Assembly (NCBI GenBank): GCA_963514095.1
Contig: OY741283.1
Span: forward strand, 4,451,542-4,515,541
Reading direction: 5' to 3'
DNA length: 64,000 bases
From: Eutrigla gurnardus
Lineage: Eukaryota > Chordata > Actinopteri > Perciformes > Triglidae
The notes beneath the pieces were generated by a model that saw nothing but the letters and a program-made list of their open reading frames with translations, ran no database searches and was not told the DNA's origin. Both the position numbers and the translations under genes were made by a program. Every line of letters starts with the position of its first letter. Positions within the stretch are counted from its first letter, which is position 1. This document shows, piece by piece, positions 52,435 through 64,000 of this stretch.

Positions 52435-53922
52435 CACGCTGCAGGCAGCTGAGCAGACCTGACTGTTTAAAAGCTCATTGTGTTGCCTGTTTAAGCAGCA
52501 ATGAATGAAAGGCTGCGTTCGTCACTGGAGACAAATTCAAGTGATAGGATGACAGGACTGCAGGGATGAATAAATGCATGTACCCCCTCTCTAATTGCTA
52601 TTATTATATGTTTATTAGCTGCTGTTTACAGCCTCTCTCTTTCTCTTTCTTTCTTTATTAATCAACGTGAATCAACGTAGGTGGCTCTGTAATACCCAGC
52701 GACAAGTCGACAAAAAGACAGACGGGTGGACAAAGATGCTCTAAACTGTTTGGTGTTGGTGACTAACTGACTGATTTACTGCCCGACTATCAGGCTGTAA
52801 GTGACTTAGAGACGGAGTGAGTGATGAGCCGACTGACAGAGCGGGCCGGCTGTTCAGCTGATGGGAGCGGTGGTCGTCGGACAGACTACAAAACAAACAG
52901 AGGAGGAAACAGAAGAATTAAAGAGATCAAATACAAACAGAGCGAGAGACAGAGAGACAGAGAGAGAGAGAGAAGTGCGAGCGAGGGGGAAGAAAAGGGA
53001 TTACAGTTAATAATTAAATAATTGCATGAACAGATCAACAGCTAGAGCAGTGACAGGTCCTATCATCCTTCTCACTTGCTCTGCTCAGTGTGTGTGTGTG
53101 TGTGTGTGTGTCCGAGGCCCTTGCTGCCTGCGTTATCTCACAAGGAGACTCATTAACATAGAAATGACTTCAGGAAGAGAAGTACAGCGTTTCACCTCTG
53201 GTGAGAGACAGGTGGGAGGGAGGGAAGCTGGAGAAAGGAGGGAGGAGGAGTGACAGCACGGGAGGAGAGGAAAACCAGACGAAAGGAGAGGTGAGAGAGA
53301 CTGTGGTAGGACGAATGTGGTTGAAGGCAACAAAGTACTTTTGTAATCATTATAAAAATGTATTCTATTGTCTGTATTTTTCTGCAATAGCCATTTAGTG
53401 TATTTCTACATCCTTTCAATGTAACAGTTTTGAGTAATAATGGCGGAGTCCGCCATACCGGCACCTGTTCAGATCCTAATCCTAGTCCATCATCGCTTCA
53501 CGTCGTTGAGATAAGCCTCACTGTTCACAGTTCACTCTCTTTACACCACATCTGCATTAAGAACACTGCACATTTATTTACACTGCTGCTGCTGCTGGTT
53601 CGCATTTCTAGAAGTGTTCAACTGCTGGATCCCACAGAGGAAACCCCATGCATTGGTCACCACGGTTACTGCCTGTCGTCCTTCATCAAAGAAGAATGTT
53701 TTTACATTTTAAAACGTATGTGTGCAGAGTGATTTTCCTCCTCATGTTTTTGTGTCATTTTCCGCCCGTCGTCTCTCTCTTTGTGAAAAGGAAGCACAGT
53801 GTAGACTGCTGATGTTGGACTTTCAGAAAGATAAAGTATTCACTTCTATTAAAAGCCTGATTATCAGGGGAAACGCAGTTTGAAATCATTGATGTGTCTT
53901 GCCTTTTGTCTCACTGTCTTTG

Positions 53923-53953
<31 letters not shown>

Positions 53954-54327
53954 GTCTCACTTTCCTCTCCTCTCAGTTATTGGCTGAACAACAGGAGGAT
54001 GAGGAGAAGAAGACGGGCTGGTTCTTGAAGAGAGGAGGAGGAGGAGGAGGAGGACTGCAGGGTTTCTGCTCAGTGAGCTGGAACCTTCTCACGCCTCTGG
54101 CCAGTGCTCAGAGACTGGGAGGAAGAGGAGGAGGAGGAAGAGGAGGACGAGGGCAGGCAAGACAAAGAGGAAGAAATCAAAGGAAAGAGAAAACCACAGA
54201 GAAATTAGAGAGTGAAAGATAAACTGTACGGAGGAAGAGAGAGGAGGAGGAAGTGAAGGGATGACAACACAAATATACTGCAAAGTGAGTGAGGTGGACA
54301 CGTTCAGTTAGAGGAGAGACAGGAGAC

Positions 54328-54342
54328 ACACACACACACACA

Positions 54343-54404
<62 letters not shown>
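54328..54404. repeat. (CA)n microsatellite
   Basis: CA run with one GA interruption. Confidence 0.97.
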
Positions 54405-54405
<1 letters not shown>

Positions 54406-54719
54406 TGTTAGCATTAAGGTGTGAGCTTCTAAATATTACAAGAACAGCTTTTTGCTCTCACTTTGTGAGTGTTAATGTCTTTGTGCACATAACACTCTCT
54501 TCGCCTGTATGCATCGCATGGGCGTGTGTACGTGTGTGTGTGCATCTGTGTTTATATTTGTGCGTCTGTGTTTGTGTGTGTTTTACCAGATGGGAGAGAC
54601 TCCGGGGCAGAGGGAGGACATATGGTGATGTGGCATGATTCTGGCGTGATGCTAATATGTCAAAACTGTGATTTATGACTTAGACGTCCACAGACACAGC
54701 CCCGGGAAACTCTCTTCCA

Positions 54720-54762
<43 letters not shown>

Positions 54763-55289
54763 GAAAGTGAGATTTTTTTTCAGACGTATGCAGAATAAAA
54801 GAAAGAGAAACTAAGCTTCTGTAATAATGTGTTGGTGTAAGAGAGGACATTGCCGGGGACACGAGGTCAGTGATCATGTGGGAGCGTTTCTAAAGTGCGT
54901 GCATAATGAAAATGTGTGTACGCGTGTTTGTGTGTGTGTGTTGGACACTGATTTGGCGGAGGACTGACACTTAGATGGATTGATTAAGGGAGAGAGGAAG
55001 TGAGGAGTGAATGACGAGGCGACACCCAGTGAAAGAGATGTATCTTAATTGCGAGGGCACATGTCTGATGGTGTGAAAGTGTGTCTAATATGTTTGCCTA
55101 ATGGAAATGTGTGTCGGGCTGCATGGGAGCGGGCGAGAGACAGTAACGGAGAGAGGAAGTGCGCGAGAAAGAACGATAGTGTGAAATAAATCCAATAAGC
55201 TCCTCCGTCATGCTCCCCTCTTGAGCGTTTTTAAGATCCACTGAATGAAATAAATAAGAGATTCTTTTGCTTTTGTCAGTTTCCCTTTT

Positions 55290-55324
<35 letters not shown>

Positions 55325-56999
55325 GTGTGCTGCAGTGCCCTGCTGTCGTTCAGCCTTCATCTTCCCTTCGTCCTTCTCTTTCCATCAGCAATGGGCAGCT
55401 ATAGCTTCTTTGCTCACTAGCTAACCACAGAATCAGCCCGGAGACCCTTAAATATGGCAACACATCTAATTGACTGCTAAACCCTGCCTACAAACAACAA
55501 CTGTCCAATCGTAGCTTAGCAACCGTAACTAGGCACGGCAGGCCTGTCAAGCTTTGAACTTCTCCACATGTTGTGCATGGAGCTGTAGTGAGAGATACTC
55601 TGTATATAAGATAGTATGGAGGGTGTTTTTTAAATTATTTTTGTGCCTTTCGAAAACATATGCAATAATGTAATTTTTAGCGTGTTTGGCTCACTTGCTA
55701 CTTATTGTAATTATCTAGCATTAATGTCAAGGCCAAGTAGCATTTAATACCACATTATTATGTTATAAGTTACATGAAAACGACCAGAGGTTAGGGAAGG
55801 ATAATGTTAGCGGCTCTCTCTCTTCGACATCAACTCGATCTGAGAAGCCTGCTTCTCATTTACCTCTCTAAGGACACATTGTTGGAAAATTATGTAAAAT
55901 ATTTTTTTTAGTGCACATGTGAGAACAGAAAGCCTGCCTCTACATGCAGCCTCTAAGCTGTATGTGGTGTGTGTGTGTGTGTGTGTGTGTGTTTGACTTT
56001 GGTTTATTTGGAAAATGTCATTGTCTTCAGGGAAGGTAACTGTTTTGCAGGACAGAACATAATGTCTGGCTTTGTACGGTGCTTTATGTGTATTCTCATA
56101 TGGGATGAATGAGTTTCATTGGGTTGCACTGGAGTTTAATGTGCATTTGTTCTCCTATTTCTCCTATTTGTTTTAAAGTTCACCCCTCGCCATCATGATT
56201 ATTATTATTATTATTATTATTATCACAGAGGCAGAGGAAGCCAAGCATGGCCTTATGGGATGCACATACAGAGCTGTGTGTGTTTCTGTAAATATGAAAT
56301 AGTGATGGCAGCCTGCCAAATGAAAGCATGCATAGTAATAAAGATTCATTCTACTTTTGCTGTCAAGCCTGCATAATGTACAACACATCATTAACAAGCA
56401 GCCCATTAATCTGTGTGCCTCAAGTAGCACACGTACAGATTTACTGTGTCTAATAAACAGGCTGCCTACCGAGGCCCCCCTGAGGAAAATCCCACCACTT
56501 CTCCTTTCACTTTGACTTCTACTAGATTTGGCCTGAAAATAACCCAATAATGGAACACGGAGGCAGCGGCACCAGCTGTTTGCAGATTCAGAAGTAGCGT
56601 TTAAATGACGATTTCATTACGTTTAAAGAGCTTGCACCACACAAACGGGCTCTTCCATGGAGATTCTTACTGCCAGGCGTAACTGTTGTGTGAACTAGTG
56701 AAAGTATACTGTATATAATATTACCCAGTTTGGAATAAATATATATATCTGACACTACCTATATAAAATGTATACATTTCAAAAACAATTCATAAAGTGC
56801 TATGTTAATTAGTTATGTGTGGAGGAAGGATTTTACTCACCGACCGCCACTTTCAACCTGCAGGAAACACCAGCATCCACAATAGTCAGCTGAAGAGCAC
56901 ATTTGACTGGAAACGAGACAATATGTGTTCTTTCAACATGATTTATTATTCTACAATTGCACACATCACAACACACATTTTCTTATCGGTAAACTATCT

Positions 57000-58215
57000 C
57001 ACAAAACACATTCTTACTCTGCAGTATGTTTTCCGTTGTCTGCGTGTAAAATTATCTTACTGTTAAACTATTCGTCGCTTAGCAAGTAAGTCCGAAAGCA
57101 GAGATGATTTTAAGAGGCAAGCATCGGATTTAAATTGCACTAATAGCTCGTCATATTCCAAGTTTCACGTGAAGTGGCCTCGACAAGGCTGCAGGTGGCA
57201 TGAGTGGAAAAAAGGGGAGGAGCATGAAGGGAAGCCGTCGGGACAAACATAATAAAGAATGGATTAGAGACGAGTGGAAGTGAGAAAACAAAAAACAAGC
57301 AGGAAATGGAAGTTGAAGAGAAGAGAGGAGGGGGTAAAACGGTGGAGATGGCAGAGAGGGGTAAAGGTCAAGAGAAAGAAAATGAGGTAAGAAAAAGACA
57401 ATGAGGAAGCTGAGTGGGAGAGGAAGAAGAGGGGGGAAAGGTCAGAAGATAAAAATAAAATGACAGATGGAAAAGCGTGATCAAAGAAAAGGTCGGAAGG
57501 AGAGAAAGGAGTGAAGGAAGGAGGACAAGTTGGTACACTTTTAGGCCGTTGCTGTTCCACCAACAACCTATAAACCTCTATGAGTGGCTGGGTGGAAGGT
57601 TAAACTGGTATTTTCTGGTTTCTATTGCAACTCATATATATATATAATTCACCCCTAAACACGTAAACCTCTGTGTATAAATGCCATAATGGAAATGGAA
57701 GACTCTAACCCCCTAAAGACTTGAAAAATATTTATATATATGTACAAATGAAGCAGAACCTTTGTAATATATCTCATAAATAGGTAACGATGACACACTT
57801 TTATCATAAATGAAGCAACGTATACCCTATCGATGTCTAATTAAGTAATAATCACACACCAGCCCATCAATCAACACTTAATATAAGATAAATCCATATC
57901 ATACGGAACATGATATGAAAGAGAAAGAGAGAGAGATCATCACATGCATGCATAGAATAAGTCCTTATCGTCCTGATGTGGGGACACCATAACGTAACCG
58001 TAACGAGTAACCGGCTCGTCATCGAGCAGCCGGCTCTTAAAACACTGAGAATGGAAGTCATGAAGAAGATAAAAACACGTGTTCATGTATGTCATACAGC
58101 AGGTTTCCTGTTAGCCGTCTCAGGTCGGGGCTGCCAAAACAGAGGGAGATTTATTATATGATCTAAAGACTTATATTAGATTGTACAGTACTTAACATAT
58201 CTGAATTACATGATT

Positions 58216-58254
<39 letters not shown>

Positions 58255-58908
58255 GCACACACACACGCACACGCACACACACAGGTAGACACGGTAGTCT
58301 AGTGCTATTGAGTGCTTCAGGGTCTACGACTCCCAACAGCAGTAGGCGTGATTAACATTAGGAGATATTTACACCCTTGACCTGAGCGAAACACGGCTCT
58401 ACGCTTTGACAAAAAGCCAATTCTACTTTGTTATTTGACGTTATACAACATCTACACACAAGAGAAACGGGACCCGCGGAGTCAGATCCTGTGAGTCAGG
58501 AAGGATCCCGCGTGTGTGAGTACGCTTGTATATATGTACAACATATGTGTACTGTATATAGTATACACGAGGGTACTGTTTGTGCTGATTAAAGAAGGGG
58601 AAAACATTCTAGGCCTGTGTAATGGACCTATACAGTTTACGTCTTGTGTGCCTCCAGGAGCGAACATTTCACAGTCATTGTCCGCCTTGTTACGCTTCAC
58701 CTAATAATTCCAAGCCTCAGTCATGGATTGGACTGTATGTGTGTGTGGCGTGTGTGTATGTGTGTGTGGCGTGTGTGTGTGTGTGTGTACAGTACGCAGA
58801 GCTAGTTGGCATTATAGCCAAAGTAATGTGGTTTGAAGCTGGAAGGCAGATTTGCTGAATCTGAGCTGAATTTGAAATAATTGGCTTAATCCAATGAAGC
58901 CTTATAAA

Positions 58909-59002
<94 letters not shown>

Positions 59003-60539
59003 ACAGACACACACACACACAGACACAGACACACACACACACCCTAGCATATGGACATTTGTCAGAACATGCACATATGTTTATGCACACGAACGCAGCA
59101 CGAACACACAGATACGCAGATGGGCGAGGAGAAAGGAAGTTGCAAAAATAAATAATTGAGAAAAGCAGCATTGCTCTTGTTATTATTGCTGTTTGTGAAA
59201 TTGCTCACTTGGGGGTTGTCAAAGCAGCATTTCATTCACTGCGTGTGTGTGCGTGTGTGTGTGTGTGTGTGTCTGCTCCACTAGTGACTGCCGCATCTCC
59301 AACCCCGTGACACCACGTCATACCCGGCTCCCAGTGAGTCCCTGTCAGAAGTACGGATTAGAGCCAAAAACTAAAACAAATAAAAAGGCGAGACAACACG
59401 GGGGAATATGGGGGAGGGGAGAAGACGAGAGCTGAGCTGAGGAGGGCGGAAAGGACGGAAACATTTGACAGGCTGTGAAGTTTGCTGTTTAGGCATATTC
59501 GCTCAGTGTGAGTGTCGGCGGCGCTAGCACAGCGTAACCCGTGACGGTGGAGGCCGGTTGCAGCGATGGTCAATGCAGAAGTGATACATGAAGCAACTCG
59601 TGGCTGCAGCAGATACATCCACCACCACGGTTGCAGACGTGGACGCAGTTTGCTAGCTTTAGGAAGTTATCAATTTTAAGTCATGAAAGAATAAAAACGA
59701 CTGAAATCACGACGTGTAGCAAAAACAACTCATTTTGGTCCACTTGTGATCTAAAAACATTTGCTGAAAAGAAACCGGGGTACATTTTTTTCTCGTCGAG
59801 AAGCCTTCCTCCATGTATGAACGGGGGACCGGATTCAAAAATTAGGACGAGAATAATTGTGTCGTATTGGAAAAAAAAAATCTACTCACACAATGCTCCT
59901 TTCAACATTACTCATGAATGACAGCCATTTAAAACGGCATCAGGCAAAGCAGACCCCAGAGACGGAGGCTTGCTGCTTGTATCCGTTCAGAATAGTTTAA
60001 CACGTCACATCCAGTGATTAGTCACTCTCCTCACATGGTTTGGGTTTGAGGTGTTCAGATGCCGTAATGATGAAGTCAAACTCGTGGAAGAACGCTCGGG
60101 AACGATGTCACGATACTTTGATTAAGATAAGTGAGCTAGCTTTGTTTTGTTGTAGGATGTGAGCAGACAAAATCTATTACTATTAAGTGTGGCATACAAT
60201 TAAGAGAAGGAAGCGCTTGTTGTTCAGACTGTGTGGTGTGTAGGCATGTGGGCGGCCCGTTTCATTGTTTTGTGTATAGAATTGGTCAATTGTAATCATT
60301 TGGAATTGATATTTCCATAAATCTAGCATTTAGTTCTGTATAAAAAGCACATTTTGACACTCAGGAATTTTTGATACAATACTTCAAAATCTTTGGTATC
60401 CAGTCTATTGTGCAAGTTTGGTGTTGTGATACCTTTCTCGTCCTGAAGTATTGGACCAACCCCAGAGTGGCCTAAAAGGAATGCAGACATGTACTGAATG
60501 TAGACAGAAAAAGTCCAGTCCAATCAGTGCCACCAAGCG
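57000..60539 (-). other. PRKCB 3' flank
   Basis: Downstream of the betaII stop in transcript direction the sequence is AT-rich and microsatellite-laden: (CA)n at 58221-58282 and 58909-59041, (TG)n at 58733-58790 and 59241-59271. It probably includes the betaII 3'UTR. I looked for a betaI exon (NAENFDRFF...FVNSEFLKP) here and on to CACNG3 and did not see one. Confidence 0.4.
58909..59041. repeat. (AC)n microsatellite, about 65 units
   Basis: Long AC tract with a few AGAC variants at its right end, in the PRKCB 3' flank. Confidence 0.97.
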
Positions 60540-60695
60540 TTAATTTCCGGGAGCCACGTATTCGGGGTTAGTGTAGGAGAAGCCGAGGAAATCGTCCTGG
60601 TCCAGGTTCATGATGACGAGCTTGTCTGTCGGCGTCAGGTCCACCGGCATCTTGGTGAACTCCTTGTCAAAGTTACAGGTGTCCTGACGGTTCCT
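60540..60695 (-). CDS. prkcb: PRKCB terminal exon, betaII-type C-terminus (partial gene)
   Basis: The acceptor is CCCCCCTGCAG. The 52 codons including TAA encode RNRQDTCNFDKEFTKMPVDL, then TPTDKLVIMNLDQDDFLGFS and YTNPEYVAPGN. This is the V5 tail of conventional protein kinase C, with the turn motif (LTPTDK) and hydrophobic motif (FLGFSY) that are phosphorylated during kinase maturation. It matches the mammalian betaII alternative end (FDKEFTRQPVELTPTDK, GFSYTNPEF) rather than betaI, though the extreme C-terminus differs from the mammalian VINV. The kinase domain and upstream exons lie beyond the right edge. Confidence 0.94.
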   Translation of the reverse strand, partial: RNRQDTCNFDKEFTKMPVDLTPTDKLVIMNLDQDDFLGFSYTNPEYVAPGN

Positions 60696-63600
60696 CTGCA
60701 GGGGGGAGTTCATGAGATTATGAAGGACGGAGGGTGAATAAAAATGGTTGGAAGGGAATGGGATGGATTGGAAAGGAGGAGGAGAGAAAGCATTACTGTT
60801 AGATACTTAGTACAATATCATCTGCATAAAAGCGCACGTCATTTTTATTCATTATCTCCCTTTGTTCATGTTAGAGGTACATATTTCCATGTTGTTTAGT
60901 GACTCAGTCTTGTTACAGTTTCCATACAGAGGCCTCTGGCTTGTAGGGAAGTAGATATTTTAATGGAACTGTATTAGTCTTTTACAGTTTAGCACCAGCA
61001 GCTAGTAAACTTAGCTTAGCATAATGATTGGAAATGGGGGAAACAGCTAGCCAGACTGTCTCAAAATAACCAAATCTACCTAGAAGCTGCTGGTGGATAT
61101 TTAGACCAGCTGTTTCCGCCTCTTTCCAGCCTTTATGCTAAGCTAAGCTAATCGGCTGCTGCTTCATATTCATTGTCGAGACATGGGAGTGGTATCGATC
61201 TTTGCATCTTAGTCTCGTCAACAAATGTCCAAAAATACCCACTCAATTAAGAAATCTGGCTTGCGAAGTGTGTCATTTTGGGCTACTGCTATTCTATTGC
61301 TGATTGAAGAATGTTTTCAAAAAAATAAATGCAATGTGACTGTAAATATCTTGCATTTAATTTGATAAAGACAATCATTGTACACACCTTATCTTTTTGT
61401 GTCTGTATCTCACACAAGTAGATCTTATTGTTTCTTAAAATTCTATCTGCAATGATATTTTCACCATCTGACGGTGCAGGAAGCTGTGTAGTGTCAACAA
61501 CACCACCCAGCGTATAATTACGCAAATAATATGTCGCATATAGAGTGAATCTGAAGTGCCGTCCTCGATTCAGAAGGCTTTTATGTTACTTCCCTTTCTT
61601 TCTCACCTGAATATCCAATCTCTCCGGCTCGGTCTCACCAGCCAATGTCTTTTTTTTTTTTTTTTTTTTAAACATTACCTCTATAATGCCAGGATATTTT
61701 TACAGCTCAACAATGAGCCTCCCCTTGTCCGCTGTGACAGGTACAAGACTACAGAAGACATACAAGAAAACGATGTAGCCACAGTTGCCTGGATGCGCTA
61801 AGCAATGCGGTGGATCTACAAAAATGTTTCAACGCTGAAAAATAGGACAGTGGTGTATTCTGTCTGGCTGCTTTGCTGCTGCTGCTGGTGTGTGGGTTTA
61901 CATAGTAAGATAACAGGAACAAACACGCTCCTCTTCGACCGTCTTTGCTGTGATGGCCCCCTTCTTGTTTATGCGATTTGTAGACAGAAACACAAACTAG
62001 GTGTAAGAATGTGATAATGGTTGGCTGATGTCAAGCTGCTACAAGTAGCACCTGTTTGAATGACGACAGATGAAAGGAAGATTAAAAAAAAGACACAAGG
62101 ATATGAAAGAGGACGTTAAAATAAAGTATTAAATAATAAAGTAAAGTTTTCACCCGATCCCACTCACTTCCGGTTCGAACGTCTTTGTGTTTGTTCTTCT
62201 GGGTGGGGCTAATAGCGTGCTAAACGCTAAAATGCTGAATGATAGGCTGTTTGAAAAAGATAGCAGCTACACTGCAGCAATTAGATGGTTCCCACATCCA
62301 TCAGCGACATGAGGACATTTTGAATTACTTTTTCATGTCTCTGGGTGTAAAAGGCTCCGCTATGAGGAACTACAGAAGTACCGAAGCATATCAGTACACA
62401 TATATAGGTATATATATATATATATAATTATAAATAGTTTACATTTTTTGGCAAGTTTAGGATGTTAAAGATGGTGACGCGAAGCAAAGTAATCGCACAT
62501 CCGCCTGAAAACAGAAGTAAGATTACATAATGACGTGATGCAGAGGAGCCCAAATAAACATATTACATATATTCAAAGTGGGAGAGTGAGTAAAAGGAGG
62601 TGCAGAGGAGAGAGAGAACACTAAGATGGGGGATGAGAGAAAAATACTAAGCCACATATATGAAGACAGCGAAGAGAGAGAGAGCCGGGAGTAGAGGCAA
62701 CAACAACTGTGACTTTGTGTAGGAGGTGACGGGAATCTGTCTGTGGTGTAGCGGAGGGTTTCTCTGGGCCAGGACTAGGTTACTTTTTGAATCCATCATT
62801 TTGATCTCAGTCTTGTCTCGGTCTCAGACAAACAGGATTCTGTATTTTATACTACACCACATGTTTAAACCAAACTGTCGTTTGAAGATCATCACTGAGA
62901 TTGTTCATAGAAAATGAAGGAAAATTCACACTCATGAAATCAAACCTCTTCAAACACATATAAACACAGTATATCGACATGTATTTGGTGATAGAAATGC
63001 ATCAAATAAAAGCTGGCCACATTCATATTCACATCACCGAGCGAGTAGCGGTCACAGAGAAAAGCACACGAGGGGAGATCCCAGAAAAAATCCACAACCA
63101 TAAATACCAAAAACAACCAGAAGTACATCCACAAAGAGTGTGAGCCTCCAACAACACAAACGTTTGACAGACAGCTGAAGCCACAGTCCAACCCACAGCA
63201 TGAGGAAGAGGGAGAAAAAGAGGGGACGAGACTAAAGAAGAGGAGAATCTGGAAAGATGTTGGTCCAACAACTTCTCTGAAAGGTAGAGAGTCGATACTT
63301 GTTGCTACTATATTTCACAAGAGCGAGGCAGAGGAAGGTGGAGTCAGAAACAACGAGAGGGACAGAGAGGGACAGGAGAGCTTTCACAGGAACCACGACG
63401 TTGCATCTCCTACCTTCGTCTGCCAACTCTCCCATCGCCTGAGAGGAGCTCCCTCCATCCACAGGGACACACCGGCCACAGCTGGCCCAGATCCACCTCA
63501 CGCTCCTGGGCACGGTATCCACCAGAGAGGCCTGGTACAACACTTACATGGGCTTGGTGTTTATTATCTGAATGACATATCAGATATCTATCTTTTTTTT

Positions 63601-64000
63601 TTAACTTTAGTATTCCCTGTCAAGTCAAGAGTCAGCAGGCCTACAAACTTAGCTGTTCAGCTAAACATCATGAATAGAACTTTATTTTGAAATCGTGGAG
63701 AAAGTTTTCAAAGATTTTTTGAAGAAATGTGTGTAAAATGATGCTCCAAGATGTCGATGATGTTTTCATCGGATGGAATGGTGCAGTCATAAAAAAAACA
63801 TGGGGATTGGGATTGAATATGTATCTTCGCCAGGGGCTTATGTGCACGTTTGTGTGAGTGAGTATGTACGCACCTTTGTGTCCGTCCACATTCTTCATTA
63901 TGTCTTCACGACACTATATATCATACTGTTTACATACCTATATACTAGACACTAACTGCATTTTGTTGTCTCTGCACAATGACAATCTAATCTAATCTCA
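60696..64000 (-). other. PRKCB intron (3' part), no exon recognised
   Basis: DNA upstream of the PRKCB terminal exon contains no kinase-domain exon I can recognise. It holds an inverted pair of dispersed repeats (60970-61240), an AT-rich stretch, and an exon-like minus-strand segment at 63402-63522 without known homology. Confidence 0.6.
60970..61240. repeat. Inverted pair of percomorph SINE-like repeats
   Basis: 60990-61075 (ACTTAGCTTAGCATAATGAT, GGGGGAAACAGCTAGCC) is in plus orientation. 61110-61240 (CCAGCTGTTTCCGCCTC, ATGCTAAGCTAAGCTAATCG, CATGGGAGTGGTATCGATCT) is the same family reversed. The two form an inverted repeat with a short spacer in PRKCB intron DNA. Confidence 0.65.

Larger units (their letters stand above)
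51621..57000. other. Intergenic DNA between CACNG3 and PRKCB
   Basis: A GC-rich patch at 51840-52010 is followed by purine-rich and microsatellite DNA: (TG)n at 52379-52434 and 54722-54760, (CA)n at 54328-54404, (TC)n at 53923-53950 and 55295-55322, (ATT)n at 56199-56222. No gene is recognised on either strand. Confidence 0.6.

Noticed and set aside
53430..53732. 100-codon plus-strand frame
   Set aside because: No homology, no promoter or splice context; likely chance.
62170..62180. GGTTCGAAC word resembling a tRNA B box
   Set aside because: No A box or cloverleaf can be drawn around it.

Overview
The window is vertebrate nuclear DNA, most likely from an acanthomorph (percomorph) teleost. 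Three lines support this: multi-exon genes with GT-AG introns; an extreme load of (CA)n/(TG)n microsatellites; and several copies of short dispersed elements familiar from spiny-rayed fish genomes. There are no operons, ribosome-binding sites or CRISPR arrays, and I recognised no tRNA or rRNA gene.

Three protein-coding genes are recognisable, all on the minus strand. Coordinates therefore fall as transcription proceeds. (1) PRKCB: only its last betaII-type coding exon is here (60540-60695), encoding the C-terminal V5 tail; the rest lies beyond position 64000. (2) CACNG3, the gamma-3 AMPA-receptor auxiliary subunit (TARP): complete in four coding exons (49523-49739, 36697-36780, 33971-34111, 31500-32011), 317 residues. 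(3) RBBP6, a DWNN / zinc-knuckle / RING E3 ligase and 3'-end-processing factor: complete in 19 coding exons between 16219 and 4157. The exons join in frame to about 1736 residues, and one further in-frame 99-nt exon is possible. In transcriptional order this is PRKCB, CACNG3, RBBP6, the arrangement of human 16p12.1.

Layout from left to right. 1-3400 holds microsatellites, a degenerate telomere-like array, a (TGTC)n tract, a GC-rich block with a YY1-like initiator, an orphan minus-strand exon with excellent splice sites, and a dispersed repeat with a perfect estrogen-response-element palindrome. 4157-16219 is RBBP6, and 16220-16700 its CpG-rich 5' region. 16.7-31.5 kb is intergenic, with microsatellites, a 530-bp polypyrimidine array, a GATA array and small inverted-repeat transposons. 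31.5-49.7 kb is CACNG3, whose introns carry an L1-like reverse-transcriptase relic, fold-back elements and very long (CA)n tracts. 49.7-60.5 kb holds the CACNG3 5' flank with GC-rich blocks and a divergent TATA promoter candidate, then PRKCB 3' flank. 60.7-64 kb is PRKCB intron.

The most interesting signals are at splice junctions. CACNG3 exon 3 (141 nt, in frame) is squeezed between about 60 UG dinucleotides that end at its acceptor and a U27 tract about 21 nt past its donor. RBBP6 exon 12 has a CA-repeat directly behind its donor. RBBP6 also has two NAGNAG tandem acceptors and a candidate 99-nt cassette exon. I found no clearly new multi-gene system. All exon boundaries come from reading splice signals, phase and protein similarity by eye.
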